Source: Pseudorhodoplanes sp. (GTDB taxonomy: Bacteria > Pseudomonadota > Alphaproteobacteria > Rhizobiales > Xanthobacteraceae). Taken from it: a stretch of DNA of 64,000 bases. The stretch spans positions 227,301 to 291,300 of the forward strand of contig JALHOD010000003.1 of the NCBI GenBank assembly GCA_022843165.1, given 5' to 3'. Positions within the stretch are counted from its first letter, which is position 1; every line of letters starts with the position of its first letter. Shown piece by piece: positions 18,199-28,656 of this stretch. A model generated the notes under the pieces. That model was not told the DNA's origin, searched no databases, and saw only the letters and a list, made by a program, of their open reading frames with translations. The position numbers and the translations under genes are program-made.

Positions 18199-19037
18199 GG
18201 CGCGGATCCGCTCTTTTGATCGGCGCCGAACAGGGCGTTCAGGTCGGCGGCCGGCGCTGCATCCGAGAAGCCGCCAAAGCTGCCGCCGAGCGCGATCTGC
18301 CGGGCGGCGCGGATGAAGCCGCCCCAGGCCGCGCGCGCCAGCGCACCTCCGACACTGATGCGGCGCACGCCGAGCGCTGCGATGTCGTCCACGGACAGGC
18401 CGCCGGCCCAGCCCTTCAGAAGATTGACCGGCTTGGGCGCGACCGCCTGAACCACGGCAGTGATCTCGTCGGGGGTCTTGATGCCCGGCGCATACAGACA
18501 ATCGGCGCCCGCGTCCGCGAAGGCCTTGAGCCGCCGGATGGTCTCGGCAAGGTCGGGTCGTCCGCGGATGAAACCTTCGGTGCGGGCAGTCAGCAGAACG
18601 TCGGCCCCGGTCTTGTCGATGGCGCTGCGCGCCGCCTTGATGCGCGCGAGCGCGAGATCGAAATCATAGAGCGGCCTGTCCTTGTCGCCGGTGGAATCCT
18701 CGATCGACAATCCGGCGACGCCGGTTTCCACGCAAAGCCGCACGCTCTCGGCGACGCCGGCCGGGTCCACGGCATAGCCGCCCTCGAAATCCGCGTTCAC
18801 CGGAACGTCGGCGGCGGCGGCGATCTCGGCGATATGGGCCAGCATCATGTCGCGCGGCACCGTGCCGTCCGCGCGGCCCTGCGAGAAGGCGTAGCCGAGA
18901 CTTGTGGTGGCGAGCGCCTTGAAGCCCAGATGCTGCAGATAGCGCGTGGTGCCGATGTCCCAGGGATTGGGAATGACAAAACATCCGCTGTCATGCAGGC
19001 GGCGGAATGCGCGGCGCTTGTCGACGATGCTGGGCAT
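18195..19037 (-). CDS. Isocitrate lyase/phosphoenolpyruvate mutase superfamily protein
   Basis: FVIPNPWDIGTTRYLQHLGFKALATTSLG; GVAGLSIEDSTGD; NLLKGWAG. Confidence 0.88.
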   Translation of the reverse strand: MPSIVDKRRAFRRLHDSGCFVIPNPWDIGTTRYLQHLGFKALATTSLGYAFSQGRADGTVPRDMMLAHIAEIAAAADVPVNADFEGGYAVDPAGVAESVRLCVETGVAGLSIEDSTGDKDRPLYDFDLALARIKAARSAIDKTGADVLLTARTEGFIRGRPDLAETIRRLKAFADAGADCLYAPGIKTPDEITAVVQAVAPKPVNLLKGWAGGLSVDDIAALGVRRISVGGALARAAWGGFIRAARQIALGGSFGGFSDAAPAADLNALFGADQKSGSAP

Positions 19038-19177
19038 GAACGTTCAGCCTGAATAACGGGAGGGCGCGGTCTGGTTTATGGTGCGGTCAGTCGACCGTTC
19101 TCAGCCGGTGCTGTCAATGCGCGGGAACGTCGTGTCCTGCAAGGCAGCAATGCTCGGACGATTGCGGGCCGAGGCAT

Positions 19178-20533
19178 TTACAGGCCGGGCAGGTAGGTGG
19201 CAATCGCCGGAAAGATCGCGACGACGGCCACGACCAGCATCAGAATGATCCAGTAGGGAATCGCACCCCAGAAGATCTCCGCGAGCTCGACGCCCGTCTC
19301 CGGCACCGCCGCTTTCACCGTGAACACCAGAATGCCGAAGGGCGGCGTCAGCAGCCCCATTTCGATCGCCAGAATGCCGATGATGGCGAAGGCCAGCGGA
19401 TCGAACCCAAGCTGCGTGGCGATCGGCGCGAAGATCGGCACCGTCAGCAGGATGATCGAGATCGAATCGATCAGGCAGCCCAGCACGAACCAGATTCCGA
19501 GCATCACCATCAGAATGCCCCATGGGCCGAGGCCGGTGTCGAGCAGGAAGACTTTTGCGGCCTCGGTGAAGCCCGTCATCGACAGCACGCGCGAGTAGAG
19601 CTGCGCGCAGAACAGCAGCAGCAAGAGCGGGCCGGAGGTGCGGCCGACATTCAGCACCACCTGCCAGATTTCGCGCGGGGTGATGCCCTTGATCAGCGCC
19701 AGGATGAGAGCCCCGACCGCGCCGACGCCGGCCCCTTCGGTCGGCGTGCACAGGCCAAGCCAGATCGAGCCCAGCACGCCCGCGATCAGCACCAGCACCA
19801 GCCCGGTGCTGAACAGCAATGGGCCGATGGGTTCGAGGTCGGCGGGATTGGCTGGCCGGGTGGCGGCGGCGCTCAGCGGCGCAGCTCCAATGCGCGAGGG
19901 ACCGGCTTCGCCGACCAGTTCCGGTTTCAGGATTGCGGCGACCACGACATAGAGACAGAAGCCACCCGCCAGCAGCAGGCCGGGAAGCACGCCGGCCAGA
20001 AACAGCTTGCCGATCGACAATTCGGTCAGCACGCCCCAGACGATCATCAGCACCGACGGGGGAATCAGCATGCCGAGACAAGCGCTGCCGGCGATGCAGC
20101 CCAGCGAGAATTGCCGATCATAGCCGTAACGCTTCATCTCGGGATAGGCGATGCGGGAAAAGGCGGCGGCCGCCGCGATGCTGACGCCGGTGACAAAGGC
20201 GAAGATCGCATTTGAAATGATGGTCGCGACCGCGAGCCGTCCGGGCAGCCAGCGGCTGATGCGATTGGCCAATGTATAGAGATCGCTGGCCGCGCCGCAT
20301 TTGGCGAGAAAGTCACCCATCAGCATGAACAGCGGAATCACCGCGAACACATAGTCGCGCAGGGCTTCATAGGCCGTGCTGGCGACGAAGGTGCGAACCA
20401 CCTCGATATCGCCCAGCATCAGATAGATGCCGATCGCGGCGGTGACGCCGAGCGCAATCGCGATATGAACGCCGGCAAAGACGAGCCCGAGCAGGACGAC
20501 GATAATGATGAACATCTCGCTGCTGCCGAGCAT
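19178..20533 (-). CDS. dctM: TRAP transporter large permease (DctM)
   Basis: DctM-type multi-TM protein (GDFLAKCGAASDLYTLANR...GMLIPPSVLMIVWGVLTELSIGKLF). Confidence 0.92.
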   Translation of the reverse strand: MLGSSEMFIIIVVLLGLVFAGVHIAIALGVTAAIGIYLMLGDIEVVRTFVASTAYEALRDYVFAVIPLFMLMGDFLAKCGAASDLYTLANRISRWLPGRLAVATIISNAIFAFVTGVSIAAAAAFSRIAYPEMKRYGYDRQFSLGCIAGSACLGMLIPPSVLMIVWGVLTELSIGKLFLAGVLPGLLLAGGFCLYVVVAAILKPELVGEAGPSRIGAAPLSAAATRPANPADLEPIGPLLFSTGLVLVLIAGVLGSIWLGLCTPTEGAGVGAVGALILALIKGITPREIWQVVLNVGRTSGPLLLLLFCAQLYSRVLSMTGFTEAAKVFLLDTGLGPWGILMVMLGIWFVLGCLIDSISIILLTVPIFAPIATQLGFDPLAFAIIGILAIEMGLLTPPFGILVFTVKAAVPETGVELAEIFWGAIPYWIILMLVVAVVAIFPAIATYLPGL

Positions 20534-20545
20534 GTCAGCGATCCT

Positions 20546-21076
20546 TCAGACGATTGGTGTTTCGGGGGAGGCCTCGGTCTTGCGGGACGCGAAGCCGAAC
20601 AGGGCGAGGGCGGCGGCCAGGGCCTGCGCCAGATAGATCGCCACGACCAGAACGGCGCCGAGCATGACGACCATGCGGGCCGGCCAGACCGGCACCCGCA
20701 GCGCGCCTTCGCCTTCGAACTCGCCGCTGGACCAGGCATGCAATGTGGGTTCGTAGCTGCCCCAGACGATCAGAATGAAAAACGCCGCGCCGAGCAGGCC
20801 GGACAGCATGTCCGCGAAATCCTGGCCGCGCGGCCCAAAGGCGCCGACGATCACATCGGTGCGCAGCATGCCGCCGCTCTGCACCGCGTAGGCCGCGAGC
20901 AGGAAGCAGATGATCACGATCGACATCGAAACGATTTCGGGCGTGCCCTTCACGGGCGAATTGAACAGGGCGCGGCCCAGCACGTCGGCCACCACCAGAA
21001 AGCTGAGGCAGAAGATGATCACCGCCGCGACCACGAGAAGAGTGCGCACCAGTCGATCTGTAATTCGTGCGAGCAC
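20546..21076 (-). CDS. dctQ: TRAP transporter small permease (DctQ)
   Basis: Four-TM small protein between dctP and dctM. Confidence 0.85.
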   Translation of the reverse strand: MLARITDRLVRTLLVVAAVIIFCLSFLVVADVLGRALFNSPVKGTPEIVSMSIVIICFLLAAYAVQSGGMLRTDVIVGAFGPRGQDFADMLSGLLGAAFFILIVWGSYEPTLHAWSSGEFEGEGALRVPVWPARMVVMLGAVLVVAIYLAQALAAALALFGFASRKTEASPETPIV

Positions 21077-21139
21077 CGCAAAGGTCTCCCGATCAAAGAA
21101 AACGGGCGGCGGGACCGCGTCCCGCCGCCCGCCGCGCGA

Positions 21140-22210
21140 TTACTTGACCTGGTAGCGCAGCGGCCATTTGTGGCCGGCCTTTTCGGCAGCCGCCAGCGTC
21201 AGCTCCAGCACCTGCGTCGCCGGCAGGCCCTGCTTGTCGAGTTCCTGCGCTTTTTCCTTTGGCCAGGCCGCGAGGGACTTGGCCCAGTCCGCGCGCACCG
21301 AGTCCGGCAATTTGCGGACATTGGTGCCTTTCGACTTCAGGTCTTCCAGCTGCTTGGGATAGTTCTCTTCGTTCACCGTTCCGGTCCTGGCTTCGTATTC
21401 CTTCGCCACTTCCAGAATGATGTCCTGCACCTCTTTCGGCAGTTTCGCCCAGCGCGCGGAGTTGATGGTCAGTCCGTGCCAGGTGATCGCGCCGAAGCCG
21501 ATCTCGGTATAGAACTTGCCGACTTCGAACAGCTTGAAGTTGACCCAGCCCGACGGGAACATGATCCAGCCGTTGTAGACGCCGGTCTGCATCGCGGTAT
21601 AGGCGTCGGGCAGCGAGGATTGCACCGGCGTCGCGCCGGCATATTCCAGCCATTTCAGATTGAGTCCGGCGCCGGCCAGCTTCTGGCCCTTGAGGTCGGA
21701 CACCTTGTTCCATTCGAAATTGGTGCCGAGATTGTAGCCGTTGTCGGCGATCAGCGCGATCAGCTTCTGCCGGTACTTGTCCTCGAACACTTTCGACATG
21801 TACGGGACCTTGTCATAGACCTCGCGCGCGATTTTCACGCTCGCCACCGGGCTCATGGTGCCGAACGGCAGCATCACCTGGAACGCGTGCAGCGGCAGGT
21901 TCGACGGCTCGAAGCAGAAGCAATAGCCGCCGATGTCGATGATGCCGGACTGCACGCCTTCCAGCGTGTCGGCGACCTTCACCATGGCGCCGCCATAGCC
22001 CTCGACGAACTCGATCTTGTGCTTGGTGCGGGCGGCGACGCGCTTGGTCACCTCCGGCACGAAGAAATTCTGCATCAGGTTGACGTAGGTGTTCACCGGC
22101 GGATGGCCGGACGCGATGCGCAGACGAATCGTTTCCTGCGCCGAAGCGCCGGTCGCGGCAGAGACAATCGCGGCAACAGCCAGCGACTGCACAAGAGTGC
22201 GTATTTTCAT
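21140..22210 (-). CDS. dctP: TRAP transporter substrate-binding protein (DctP)
   Basis: Signal peptide; DctP-like fold signature (VNLMQNFFVPEVTKRVAARTKHKIEFVEGYGGAMVK). Confidence 0.88.
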   Translation of the reverse strand: MKIRTLVQSLAVAAIVSAATGASAQETIRLRIASGHPPVNTYVNLMQNFFVPEVTKRVAARTKHKIEFVEGYGGAMVKVADTLEGVQSGIIDIGGYCFCFEPSNLPLHAFQVMLPFGTMSPVASVKIAREVYDKVPYMSKVFEDKYRQKLIALIADNGYNLGTNFEWNKVSDLKGQKLAGAGLNLKWLEYAGATPVQSSLPDAYTAMQTGVYNGWIMFPSGWVNFKLFEVGKFYTEIGFGAITWHGLTINSARWAKLPKEVQDIILEVAKEYEARTGTVNEENYPKQLEDLKSKGTNVRKLPDSVRADWAKSLAAWPKEKAQELDKQGLPATQVLELTLAAAEKAGHKWPLRYQVK

Positions 22211-22366
22211 GGCTTTCCTCCCAACGCCGCCTTGGGGCGGCTTGTGTCCTTATGCACGCAGCATCGGGTGCGGGCGGGGGCAAAGTCAACACGCCGCTGT
22301 CACACGCGGGAATGGATGCCGATTAGATTTTCGCCTGTTGAAAATAAGGAAAGCTAATGCGGGAAA

Positions 22367-24178
22367 CTAATGATTGTCGCGCGGCACGCTGGTCTGCGCG
22401 ACGCGCTGATACTTGACCGCCGGCTTGAGCACCTGACCGTCGGCCATCTGGTCGACCATGCCGCGATAGATTTCCTGCCACGGCGTCTGGCTTTTCGGCG
22501 TCTTGTAGCCGCCGCGTTTGTCGAGCGCCGCGCGCCGCCGCGCCAGCTCGGCTTTCGGGACCAGAATATTGGCGGTGCCCTTGTTGAGGTCGATGCGGAC
22601 GCGATCGCCGGTCTTCAGCAGCGCCAGTCCGCCGCCCGCCGCGGCTTCCGGCGTGGCGTTGAGAATGGAGGGGGAGCCGGATGTGCCCGATTGCCGCCCG
22701 TCGCCGATACAGGGCAGCGACAGGATCCCTCGTTTGATCAGCGCCGCCGGCGGCTGCATGTTCACCACTTCCGCCGAACCCGGATAACCGATGGGGCCCA
22801 CGCCGCGCATGAACAGCAGGCTGTTCTCGTCGATCCTGAGCGCGGGATCGTCGATGCGATGGTGATAGTCCTCCGGCCCTTCGAACACGACCGCGCGCCC
22901 CTCGAACGCATTCGGGTCTTTCGGATTGGACAGATAACGCGTACGGAATTCGTCCGAGATCACGCTGGTCTTCATGATCGCGGACTCGAACAGGTTGCCG
23001 CGCAGCACCCGGAAACCGGATTGCTTTTTCATCGGCGACTTGTAGGACTTGATCACGTCGGCATCCTGAACCTTTGCGCGCCGGACATTCTCGCCCATGG
23101 TCCTGCCGTTGACGGTGAGCGCGTCGGCATGAATGCGCTTCGCGCGCAGCAATTCGTTCATGACGGCGGGCAGGCCGCCGGCGCGATAATATTCTTCGCC
23201 GAGATAGAAGCCGGCCGGCTGCATGTTGACCAGCAGCGGCACGTCATAGCCGATCTTCTCCCAGTCCTGGATCGTCAGCGGAACGCCGATATGGCGCGCA
23301 ATGGCATTGATGTGAATTGGCGCATTGGTCGAGCCGCCGATCGCCGAACAGGCGACGATCGCATTCTCGAACGCCTTGCGCGTGAGAATGTCGGATGGCT
23401 TCAGATCCTCGTGCACGATCTCGACCGCGCGCAGGCCGGTCTCATAGGCGATCTGTCCGCGTTCGCGGTAAGGCGCGGGAATGGCCGCGCAGCCGGGCAG
23501 CGACAGGCCCAGCGCCTCGGCCAGCGCATTCATGGTCGAGGCGGTGCCCATGGTGTTGCAATGCCCGATCGACGGCGCCGACGATGCAACGATGTCGAGA
23601 AATTCCTTGTAGCCGATGGCGCCCGCGGCAAGCTCCTTGCGGGCCTGCCAGACCACGGTTCCGGAGCCGGAGCGTTCGCCCTTCCACCAGCCGTTCAGCA
23701 TCGGCCCGCCCGACAGCACGATCGCGGGAATGTTCACGGTGCAGGCCGCCATGATGCAAGCCGGCGTGGTCTTGTCACAGCCCGTCGTCAGCACCACGCC
23801 GTCGAGCGGATAGCCGTAAAGGGTCTCTACCAGGCCTAGATAGGCGAGATTGCGGTCCAGCGCCGCGGTCGGCCGCTTGCCGGTTTCCTGAATCGGATGC
23901 ACGGGGAACTCGAAGGCGAGGCCGCCGGCGGCGGCGATGCCCTCGCGCACGCGCTTCGCAAGTTCGATGTGATGGCGATTGCAGGGCGAGAGATCGCTGC
24001 CGGTCTGGGCGATGCCGATGATCGGCTTGCCCGATGTCAGTTCCTCCAGCGTCAGGCCGTAATTGAGATAGCGCTCGAGATAGATCGCGGTCATGCCCGG
24101 ATTGTCGGGATTGTCGAACCAGAGCTGGGAGCGGAGGCTGCGTCCGCGCGGTTTTGCCGTTTTGGGTGTCTTCGTCAT
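22367..24178 (-). CDS. IlvD/Edd-family dihydroxyacid/sugar-acid dehydratase
   Basis: [90 protein letters not shown]. Confidence 0.93.
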   Translation of the reverse strand: MTKTPKTAKPRGRSLRSQLWFDNPDNPGMTAIYLERYLNYGLTLEELTSGKPIIGIAQTGSDLSPCNRHHIELAKRVREGIAAAGGLAFEFPVHPIQETGKRPTAALDRNLAYLGLVETLYGYPLDGVVLTTGCDKTTPACIMAACTVNIPAIVLSGGPMLNGWWKGERSGSGTVVWQARKELAAGAIGYKEFLDIVASSAPSIGHCNTMGTASTMNALAEALGLSLPGCAAIPAPYRERGQIAYETGLRAVEIVHEDLKPSDILTRKAFENAIVACSAIGGSTNAPIHINAIARHIGVPLTIQDWEKIGYDVPLLVNMQPAGFYLGEEYYRAGGLPAVMNELLRAKRIHADALTVNGRTMGENVRRAKVQDADVIKSYKSPMKKQSGFRVLRGNLFESAIMKTSVISDEFRTRYLSNPKDPNAFEGRAVVFEGPEDYHHRIDDPALRIDENSLLFMRGVGPIGYPGSAEVVNMQPPAALIKRGILSLPCIGDGRQSGTSGSPSILNATPEAAAGGGLALLKTGDRVRIDLNKGTANILVPKAELARRRAALDKRGGYKTPKSQTPWQEIYRGMVDQMADGQVLKPAVKYQRVAQTSVPRDNH

Positions 24179-24247
24179 GAGGTCCTCCGCGAGACCCGCC
24201 TAATCTAGGCTCTGGAGACGGCAGCGCAACGTGGTGGCGGCTCTGCG

Positions 24248-25549
24248 TCAGTCGGCCTGTTCGCTGTGATGCGGCGAGAACATCAGCTTGTCGATCCGCT
24301 TGCCGTCCATGTCGAGAATTTCGACCCGCCAGCTGTTGAACACGAAGGTGTCGCCTTCGGTCGGAATGCGCGCCAACCGCTCCAGCGCGAAGCCGGCGGC
24401 GGTGTGGAACTCGCCACCGACATCCACCAGCTTCAGTTTCTCCGCAAGATCGGCGATGGATGCGCGGCCGTCGACCAGCCAGGAGCCGTCCGGGCGCCGC
24501 ACGATTTCTTCCGACACCTGCGGATGTTCCTCCGGCAGATCGCCGGCGATGCCTTGCAGCACGTCGTTCAGCGTCGCCACGCCGAGGAAGTCGCCATACT
24601 CGTCCACCACGAAGGCGATATGCATCGTCACCTTGCGGAAGGTCTCCAGCAATCGCAATGCCGGCATGGATTCCGGAACGAACACCGGCTCGATCAGCCG
24701 CTCCTCGACGCGGATGCCGCGGCCGGACATCAGATCGTCCACCAGGTCCTTCTTTTGCAGCACGCCGAGCGGACGGCCGAGATCGCCGCCGCGCACCACC
24801 ACGATGCGCGAATAGGGGCAATCTGCGATTTCCCGCGCGATCACGTCCTTGTCGTCGTCGAGATCGATCCAGTACACATCCGGCCGCGGCACCATGATCG
24901 AGGCGACCGAATTGTCCGCGAGCGCGAGCACGCCGTGGATCATCTGCTCCTCGACCTCGTCGATCACGCCGGCTTCCGTGCCTTCGGCGATGGCGAGTTT
25001 GACTTCCTCTTCCGTGACATTGTCGGCGCGCCGCTGCGGAACGCGCAGGACCCACAACAGGAAGGCCGTGGCGTTTTCCAGGAACCAGACCAGCGGCCGC
25101 GCTGCGATCACCACGATCTGCAGCGGCCGCGCCACGAGCGCGGCGATGCGTTCCGGTTTCAGCAGGGCGATGCGCTTGGGGACCAGTTCGCCGACGATGA
25201 CCGACGACGCGGTGATCGCGATCACCACCAGGATGAAGGCGATTTCCGGTCCGCGCGGGCTGAGGGCCGGAAATTCGTTGAGCACGATGCCGAGCCGCGC
25301 GCCGAGGGTGGCGCCGCCGAAGGCGCCGGACAGGATGCCGATCAGGGTGATGCCGACCTGCACGCCGGACAGGAAGCGGCTGGGATTTTCCGCCAGTTCC
25401 AGCGCGCGCATGGCGCCGCGCGAGCCGGCCTCCGCCATCTGTTGCAGCCGGATGCGGCGGGATGACACGATCGCCATTTCGGCCATGGCGAAAAAGCCGT
25501 TGAGCAGAATCAGCCCGACGACGATGGTCAGTTCAAGCCAGACAGTCAT
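24248..25549 (-). CDS. Hemolysin-family (CNNM/DUF21) protein with CBS pair and CorC_HlyC domain
   Basis: DUF21 TM domain, MVPRPDVYWIDLDDD CBS region, C-terminal CorC domain (VDGRASIADLAEKLKLV). Confidence 0.9.
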   Translation of the reverse strand: MTVWLELTIVVGLILLNGFFAMAEMAIVSSRRIRLQQMAEAGSRGAMRALELAENPSRFLSGVQVGITLIGILSGAFGGATLGARLGIVLNEFPALSPRGPEIAFILVVIAITASSVIVGELVPKRIALLKPERIAALVARPLQIVVIAARPLVWFLENATAFLLWVLRVPQRRADNVTEEEVKLAIAEGTEAGVIDEVEEQMIHGVLALADNSVASIMVPRPDVYWIDLDDDKDVIAREIADCPYSRIVVVRGGDLGRPLGVLQKKDLVDDLMSGRGIRVEERLIEPVFVPESMPALRLLETFRKVTMHIAFVVDEYGDFLGVATLNDVLQGIAGDLPEEHPQVSEEIVRRPDGSWLVDGRASIADLAEKLKLVDVGGEFHTAAGFALERLARIPTEGDTFVFNSWRVEILDMDGKRIDKLMFSPHHSEQAD

Positions 25550-25656
25550 AATTCCCTGTGTCGCATACTGTGAGGGTCGACCGCAACCGGCCTTGGGCAA
25601 GTGTGTTGAATTCGCAGGGCTGATAGGTGCTAATTGATGCGGAAAGGGGCGAGGAC

Positions 25657-26100
25657 ATGGTCTGGCAGCTGATCGTTGGCGGTGCCGTCAGTTTTATCAA
25701 TTTCCTTATTCATGCGGCCACGGCCGGGCTGATCATGATCGCGACCCGGCATGCGGCGGCGGCGACCGACGACTTTCATCGCTTCGTCCAGCTTACCGCC
25801 CTGCTCACGGTGACCGTTGTGGTGCTGACGTTCGCACACCTGATCGAAATTTCGATCTGGGCAATGTTCTATTCGCTTGCGGGAATCGATCCCGGCCATG
25901 GGATTCACGTCTTCGAGTTCGCTTTCGAGAATTACACCGCTCTGGGTTATGGCGATGCGGTGCCTCCGCCCGGCCAGCGATTATACGGTCCGATCACCGC
26001 ACTCAATGGCCTGCTGCTGATCGGGTTGTCGGTGTTCATCATTTTTGAAGTCATGCGGATGGGAGAGCTTGAAATCCGCCGCATCGACCGCCGGGATTGA
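25657..26100 (+). CDS. Small ion-channel-family (two-TM K+ channel-like) protein
   Basis: ENYTALGYGDAVPP pore/selectivity-filter motif flanked by hydrophobic helices. Confidence 0.75.
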   Translation: MVWQLIVGGAVSFINFLIHAATAGLIMIATRHAAAATDDFHRFVQLTALLTVTVVVLTFAHLIEISIWAMFYSLAGIDPGHGIHVFEFAFENYTALGYGDAVPPPGQRLYGPITALNGLLLIGLSVFIIFEVMRMGELEIRRIDRRD

Positions 26101-26154
26101 CGCAGGCCGCAGCCGGCGCGTTCAATGCGGATAAACAGGGCAAAGGGAAACGCC

Positions 26155-27336
26155 ATGCTCCGGACCATCGCAGCATTCGACCGTATCGGCGAGGAAAACG
26201 CCTTTGCGGTGCTCGCGCGCGCCAACGCGCTGATCGCGCAAGGCCGTGACGTCATCAATCTCGGCATCGGCCAGCCGGATTTCCGCACGCCGGACCATAT
26301 CGTCGAGGCCGCGATCAAGGCGTTGCGCGACGGCCACCACGGCTACACGCCGGCCAACGGCATTCCGGCCTTGCGCGAAGCGGTGGCGGCCGATCTGCAC
26401 AAGCGCTTTGCGGTCGAGGTGTCGCCCGACAGCGTGATGATCATGCCGGGCGGCAAGCCCACGATGTTCATGTCGATCCTGATGTTCGGCGAACCGGGCG
26501 TGGACATTCTCTATCCGGATCCCGGTTTCCCGATCTACCGCTCGATGATCGAGTTCACCGGCGCGCGGCCAGTGCCGGTGCCGATCCGCGAGGAGAACGG
26601 TTTTGCCTTCTCGGCCGAGGAGACGCTGAAGCTGATCACGCCGCAGACCCGGCTCCTGATCGTGAATTCTCCGGCCAATCCGACCGGCGGGGTCACGCCG
26701 AAAAGCGAAGTCGACAAGCTGGTTGCCGGACTGGAAAAATTCCCCGACGTCGCGGTGATGTCGGACGAGATCTACGACCAGATGACCTATGACGGCGAGA
26801 CGCATGTCTGCCTGCTGTCCTATCCGTCCATCCGCGACCGGCTGATCCTGCTGAACGGCTGGTCGAAGACCTATGCGATGACCGGCTGGCGGCTCGGTTA
26901 CGCGGTGTGGCCGGGCAAGCTCTACGACTATGCGCGCAAGCTCGCGGTCAATCTGCATTCCTGCGTGAATGCGTCGGCGCAATATGCGGGCCTGGCCGCT
27001 CTGACCGGCCCGCAGGACGAGGTGCGCCGCATGGTCGCGGAATTCGACCAGCGGCGGAAGGTTGTGGTCGAGGGACTGAACAAGCTGCCCGGCATGTCCT
27101 GCGCGACGCCGAAAGGCGCGTTTTATGCCTTCCCCAATATCAAGAAGACCGGCTGGAAGGCCAAGCCGCTGGCGTCGGCGCTGCTGGAAGACGCCGGCGT
27201 CGCCATTATCGGCGGACCGGATTTCGGCATCCTGGGCGAGGGCTATGTGCGGCTCTCCTACGCCAACTCCACCGACAACATCCTGAAGGCGCTCGATCGC
27301 ATGGGCGAGTTTCTGGCGAGCCGCAAGGCGGCGTAG
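26155..27336 (+). CDS. PLP-dependent class I/II aminotransferase
   Basis: INLGIGQPDFRTPDHIVEAAIKAL, VNSPANPTGGVTP, LLNGWSKTYAMTGWRLGY. Confidence 0.93.
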   Translation: MLRTIAAFDRIGEENAFAVLARANALIAQGRDVINLGIGQPDFRTPDHIVEAAIKALRDGHHGYTPANGIPALREAVAADLHKRFAVEVSPDSVMIMPGGKPTMFMSILMFGEPGVDILYPDPGFPIYRSMIEFTGARPVPVPIREENGFAFSAEETLKLITPQTRLLIVNSPANPTGGVTPKSEVDKLVAGLEKFPDVAVMSDEIYDQMTYDGETHVCLLSYPSIRDRLILLNGWSKTYAMTGWRLGYAVWPGKLYDYARKLAVNLHSCVNASAQYAGLAALTGPQDEVRRMVAEFDQRRKVVVEGLNKLPGMSCATPKGAFYAFPNIKKTGWKAKPLASALLEDAGVAIIGGPDFGILGEGYVRLSYANSTDNILKALDRMGEFLASRKAA

Positions 27337-27345
27337 CTTTGCTTA

Positions 27346-27367
27346 CCCTCCCCCCGCAAGGGGAGGG
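27346..27367. repeat. Inverted repeat CCCTCCCC-N6-GGGGAGGG (terminator or REP-like palindrome)
   Basis: Perfect 8-bp arms just after the aminotransferase stop. Confidence 0.6.
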
Positions 27368-27391
27368 GCTAAATCGCGGCGAGGCATGTAG

Positions 27392-27697
27392 ATGAAGTCA
27401 ATGATTCAACCACATTTGTTTATCGTGTTCATCGTCGTCGGGAGCACGAATTCCGCCGCCGCGCAAAAGTTCTTCAATTACACCTGCGCCGACGGCAGCC
27501 AGCTCATCGCAGCCTTCGTCCCACAATCGAAATCCGCTTTCGTGCAGCTCGACGGCAAGTCGATGACCTTGCCGCAGCGGCTTTCCGCCTCCGGCGCACG
27601 CTATGCGAAGGGCGGCGTCACCTTCTGGATCAAGGGCAACCAGGCGCAACTCAAGCGTCCCAGGACGAAGTGGACGCAATGCACCACGGTCTCATGA
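27392..27697 (+). CDS. MliC-like membrane-bound c-type lysozyme inhibitor
   Basis: Signal peptide; FNYTCADGSQLIAAF...VQLDGKSMTLPQRLSASGARYAKGGVTFWIKGNQAQL...TQC. Confidence 0.75.
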   Translation: MKSMIQPHLFIVFIVVGSTNSAAAQKFFNYTCADGSQLIAAFVPQSKSAFVQLDGKSMTLPQRLSASGARYAKGGVTFWIKGNQAQLKRPRTKWTQCTTVS

Positions 27698-27720
27698 TGC
27701 GCTGACCGATCCTGAATGGA

Positions 27721-28656
27721 TCACGGCTTCATCGCGAAACGGAAGCCGACGACGACGATCGCAAGGCCCAGCAGTTGCAGCGGCGTCGGGATTTCCCCAA
27801 GCGCGAGAAAGCCGATCAGCATGGTCAGCCCGGGCACCAGCGCCGGGAAGGTCGAGGCGCGGCCGGCACCGAGCGTGGTCACGGCGCGCGCGAACAGGAA
27901 CAGCGCCAATAATCCCGCGAACACGCCCTGCACCGCAATCTGGATCAGATTCTCGATCCACCCCGCCGCGATCATGGTGTGAAAGCCGAAGAGCAGCGCA
28001 TGCAGCGGCGCGTAGATGAAGAGCGACAGCACGCCCACGATCATGGCGGCATGCATGCCGTCCATGCGCCAGCGCCGCAGGCACAGCGTGAACGTCGCCC
28101 ACATCAGCCCGGCGGTGGCGAACAGCGAATCGCCGGCCAGCGCATGCAGCCCGATCGAGGTGACGGCTTCGCCGGCGAACACGATCAGTCCGCAGACAAT
28201 GGCGATCACACCCACAAGCCGGGCGGTGCTGAGCGGCTCCTTCAGCACCAGCGTGGCCAGCAGCAGCCCGCCCAGGGCGGCCGAGGCCGGGTGGATCACG
28301 GCGCCATGACCGAGGGGGGCTAGTGTGAAGCCGGTATAACTGGAGACCGCCTGCAACGGGCCCGCCAGCAGCAGGATGATCAGGCCACGGCCCCAGCCGG
28401 CGCCGCCCAGATCGGCCATGCCCATGCGCCAGAGCGCCGGCACCAGCAGCACCCCCGACCAGACAAAGCGGTGAAAGGCCATGTCCGAGGGGGTCAGGCC
28501 GACGGCGACGCCGTGCTTGGCCGCCACCAGCCCGGCGGCCCAGAACAGTGCGGCCGCGATGCCGCACAGCGTTCCGATGACTCTGGCGGACAGCCAGGAC
28601 GGCAAGGAGAAGGATGAAGGCACGCGCAAGCTCCGGCGAGTCGGCGTGTCCGGCAT
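27721..28656 (-). CDS. DMT/EamA family transporter
   Basis: Ten-TM EamA pattern. Confidence 0.88.
   Translation of the reverse strand: MPDTPTRRSLRVPSSFSLPSWLSARVIGTLCGIAAALFWAAGLVAAKHGVAVGLTPSDMAFHRFVWSGVLLVPALWRMGMADLGGAGWGRGLIILLLAGPLQAVSSYTGFTLAPLGHGAVIHPASAALGGLLLATLVLKEPLSTARLVGVIAIVCGLIVFAGEAVTSIGLHALAGDSLFATAGLMWATFTLCLRRWRMDGMHAAMIVGVLSLFIYAPLHALLFGFHTMIAAGWIENLIQIAVQGVFAGLLALFLFARAVTTLGAGRASTFPALVPGLTMLIGFLALGEIPTPLQLLGLAIVVVGFRFAMKP

Noticed and set aside
19101-20081. 326-aa minus-strand ORF in another frame of dctM
   Set aside because: Arg-rich alternative frame inside a clear DctM gene.
20465-22357. 630-aa plus-strand ORF opposite the TRAP genes
   Set aside because: Antisense of well-supported dctQ/dctP; low-complexity His/Arg/Gln-rich translation.
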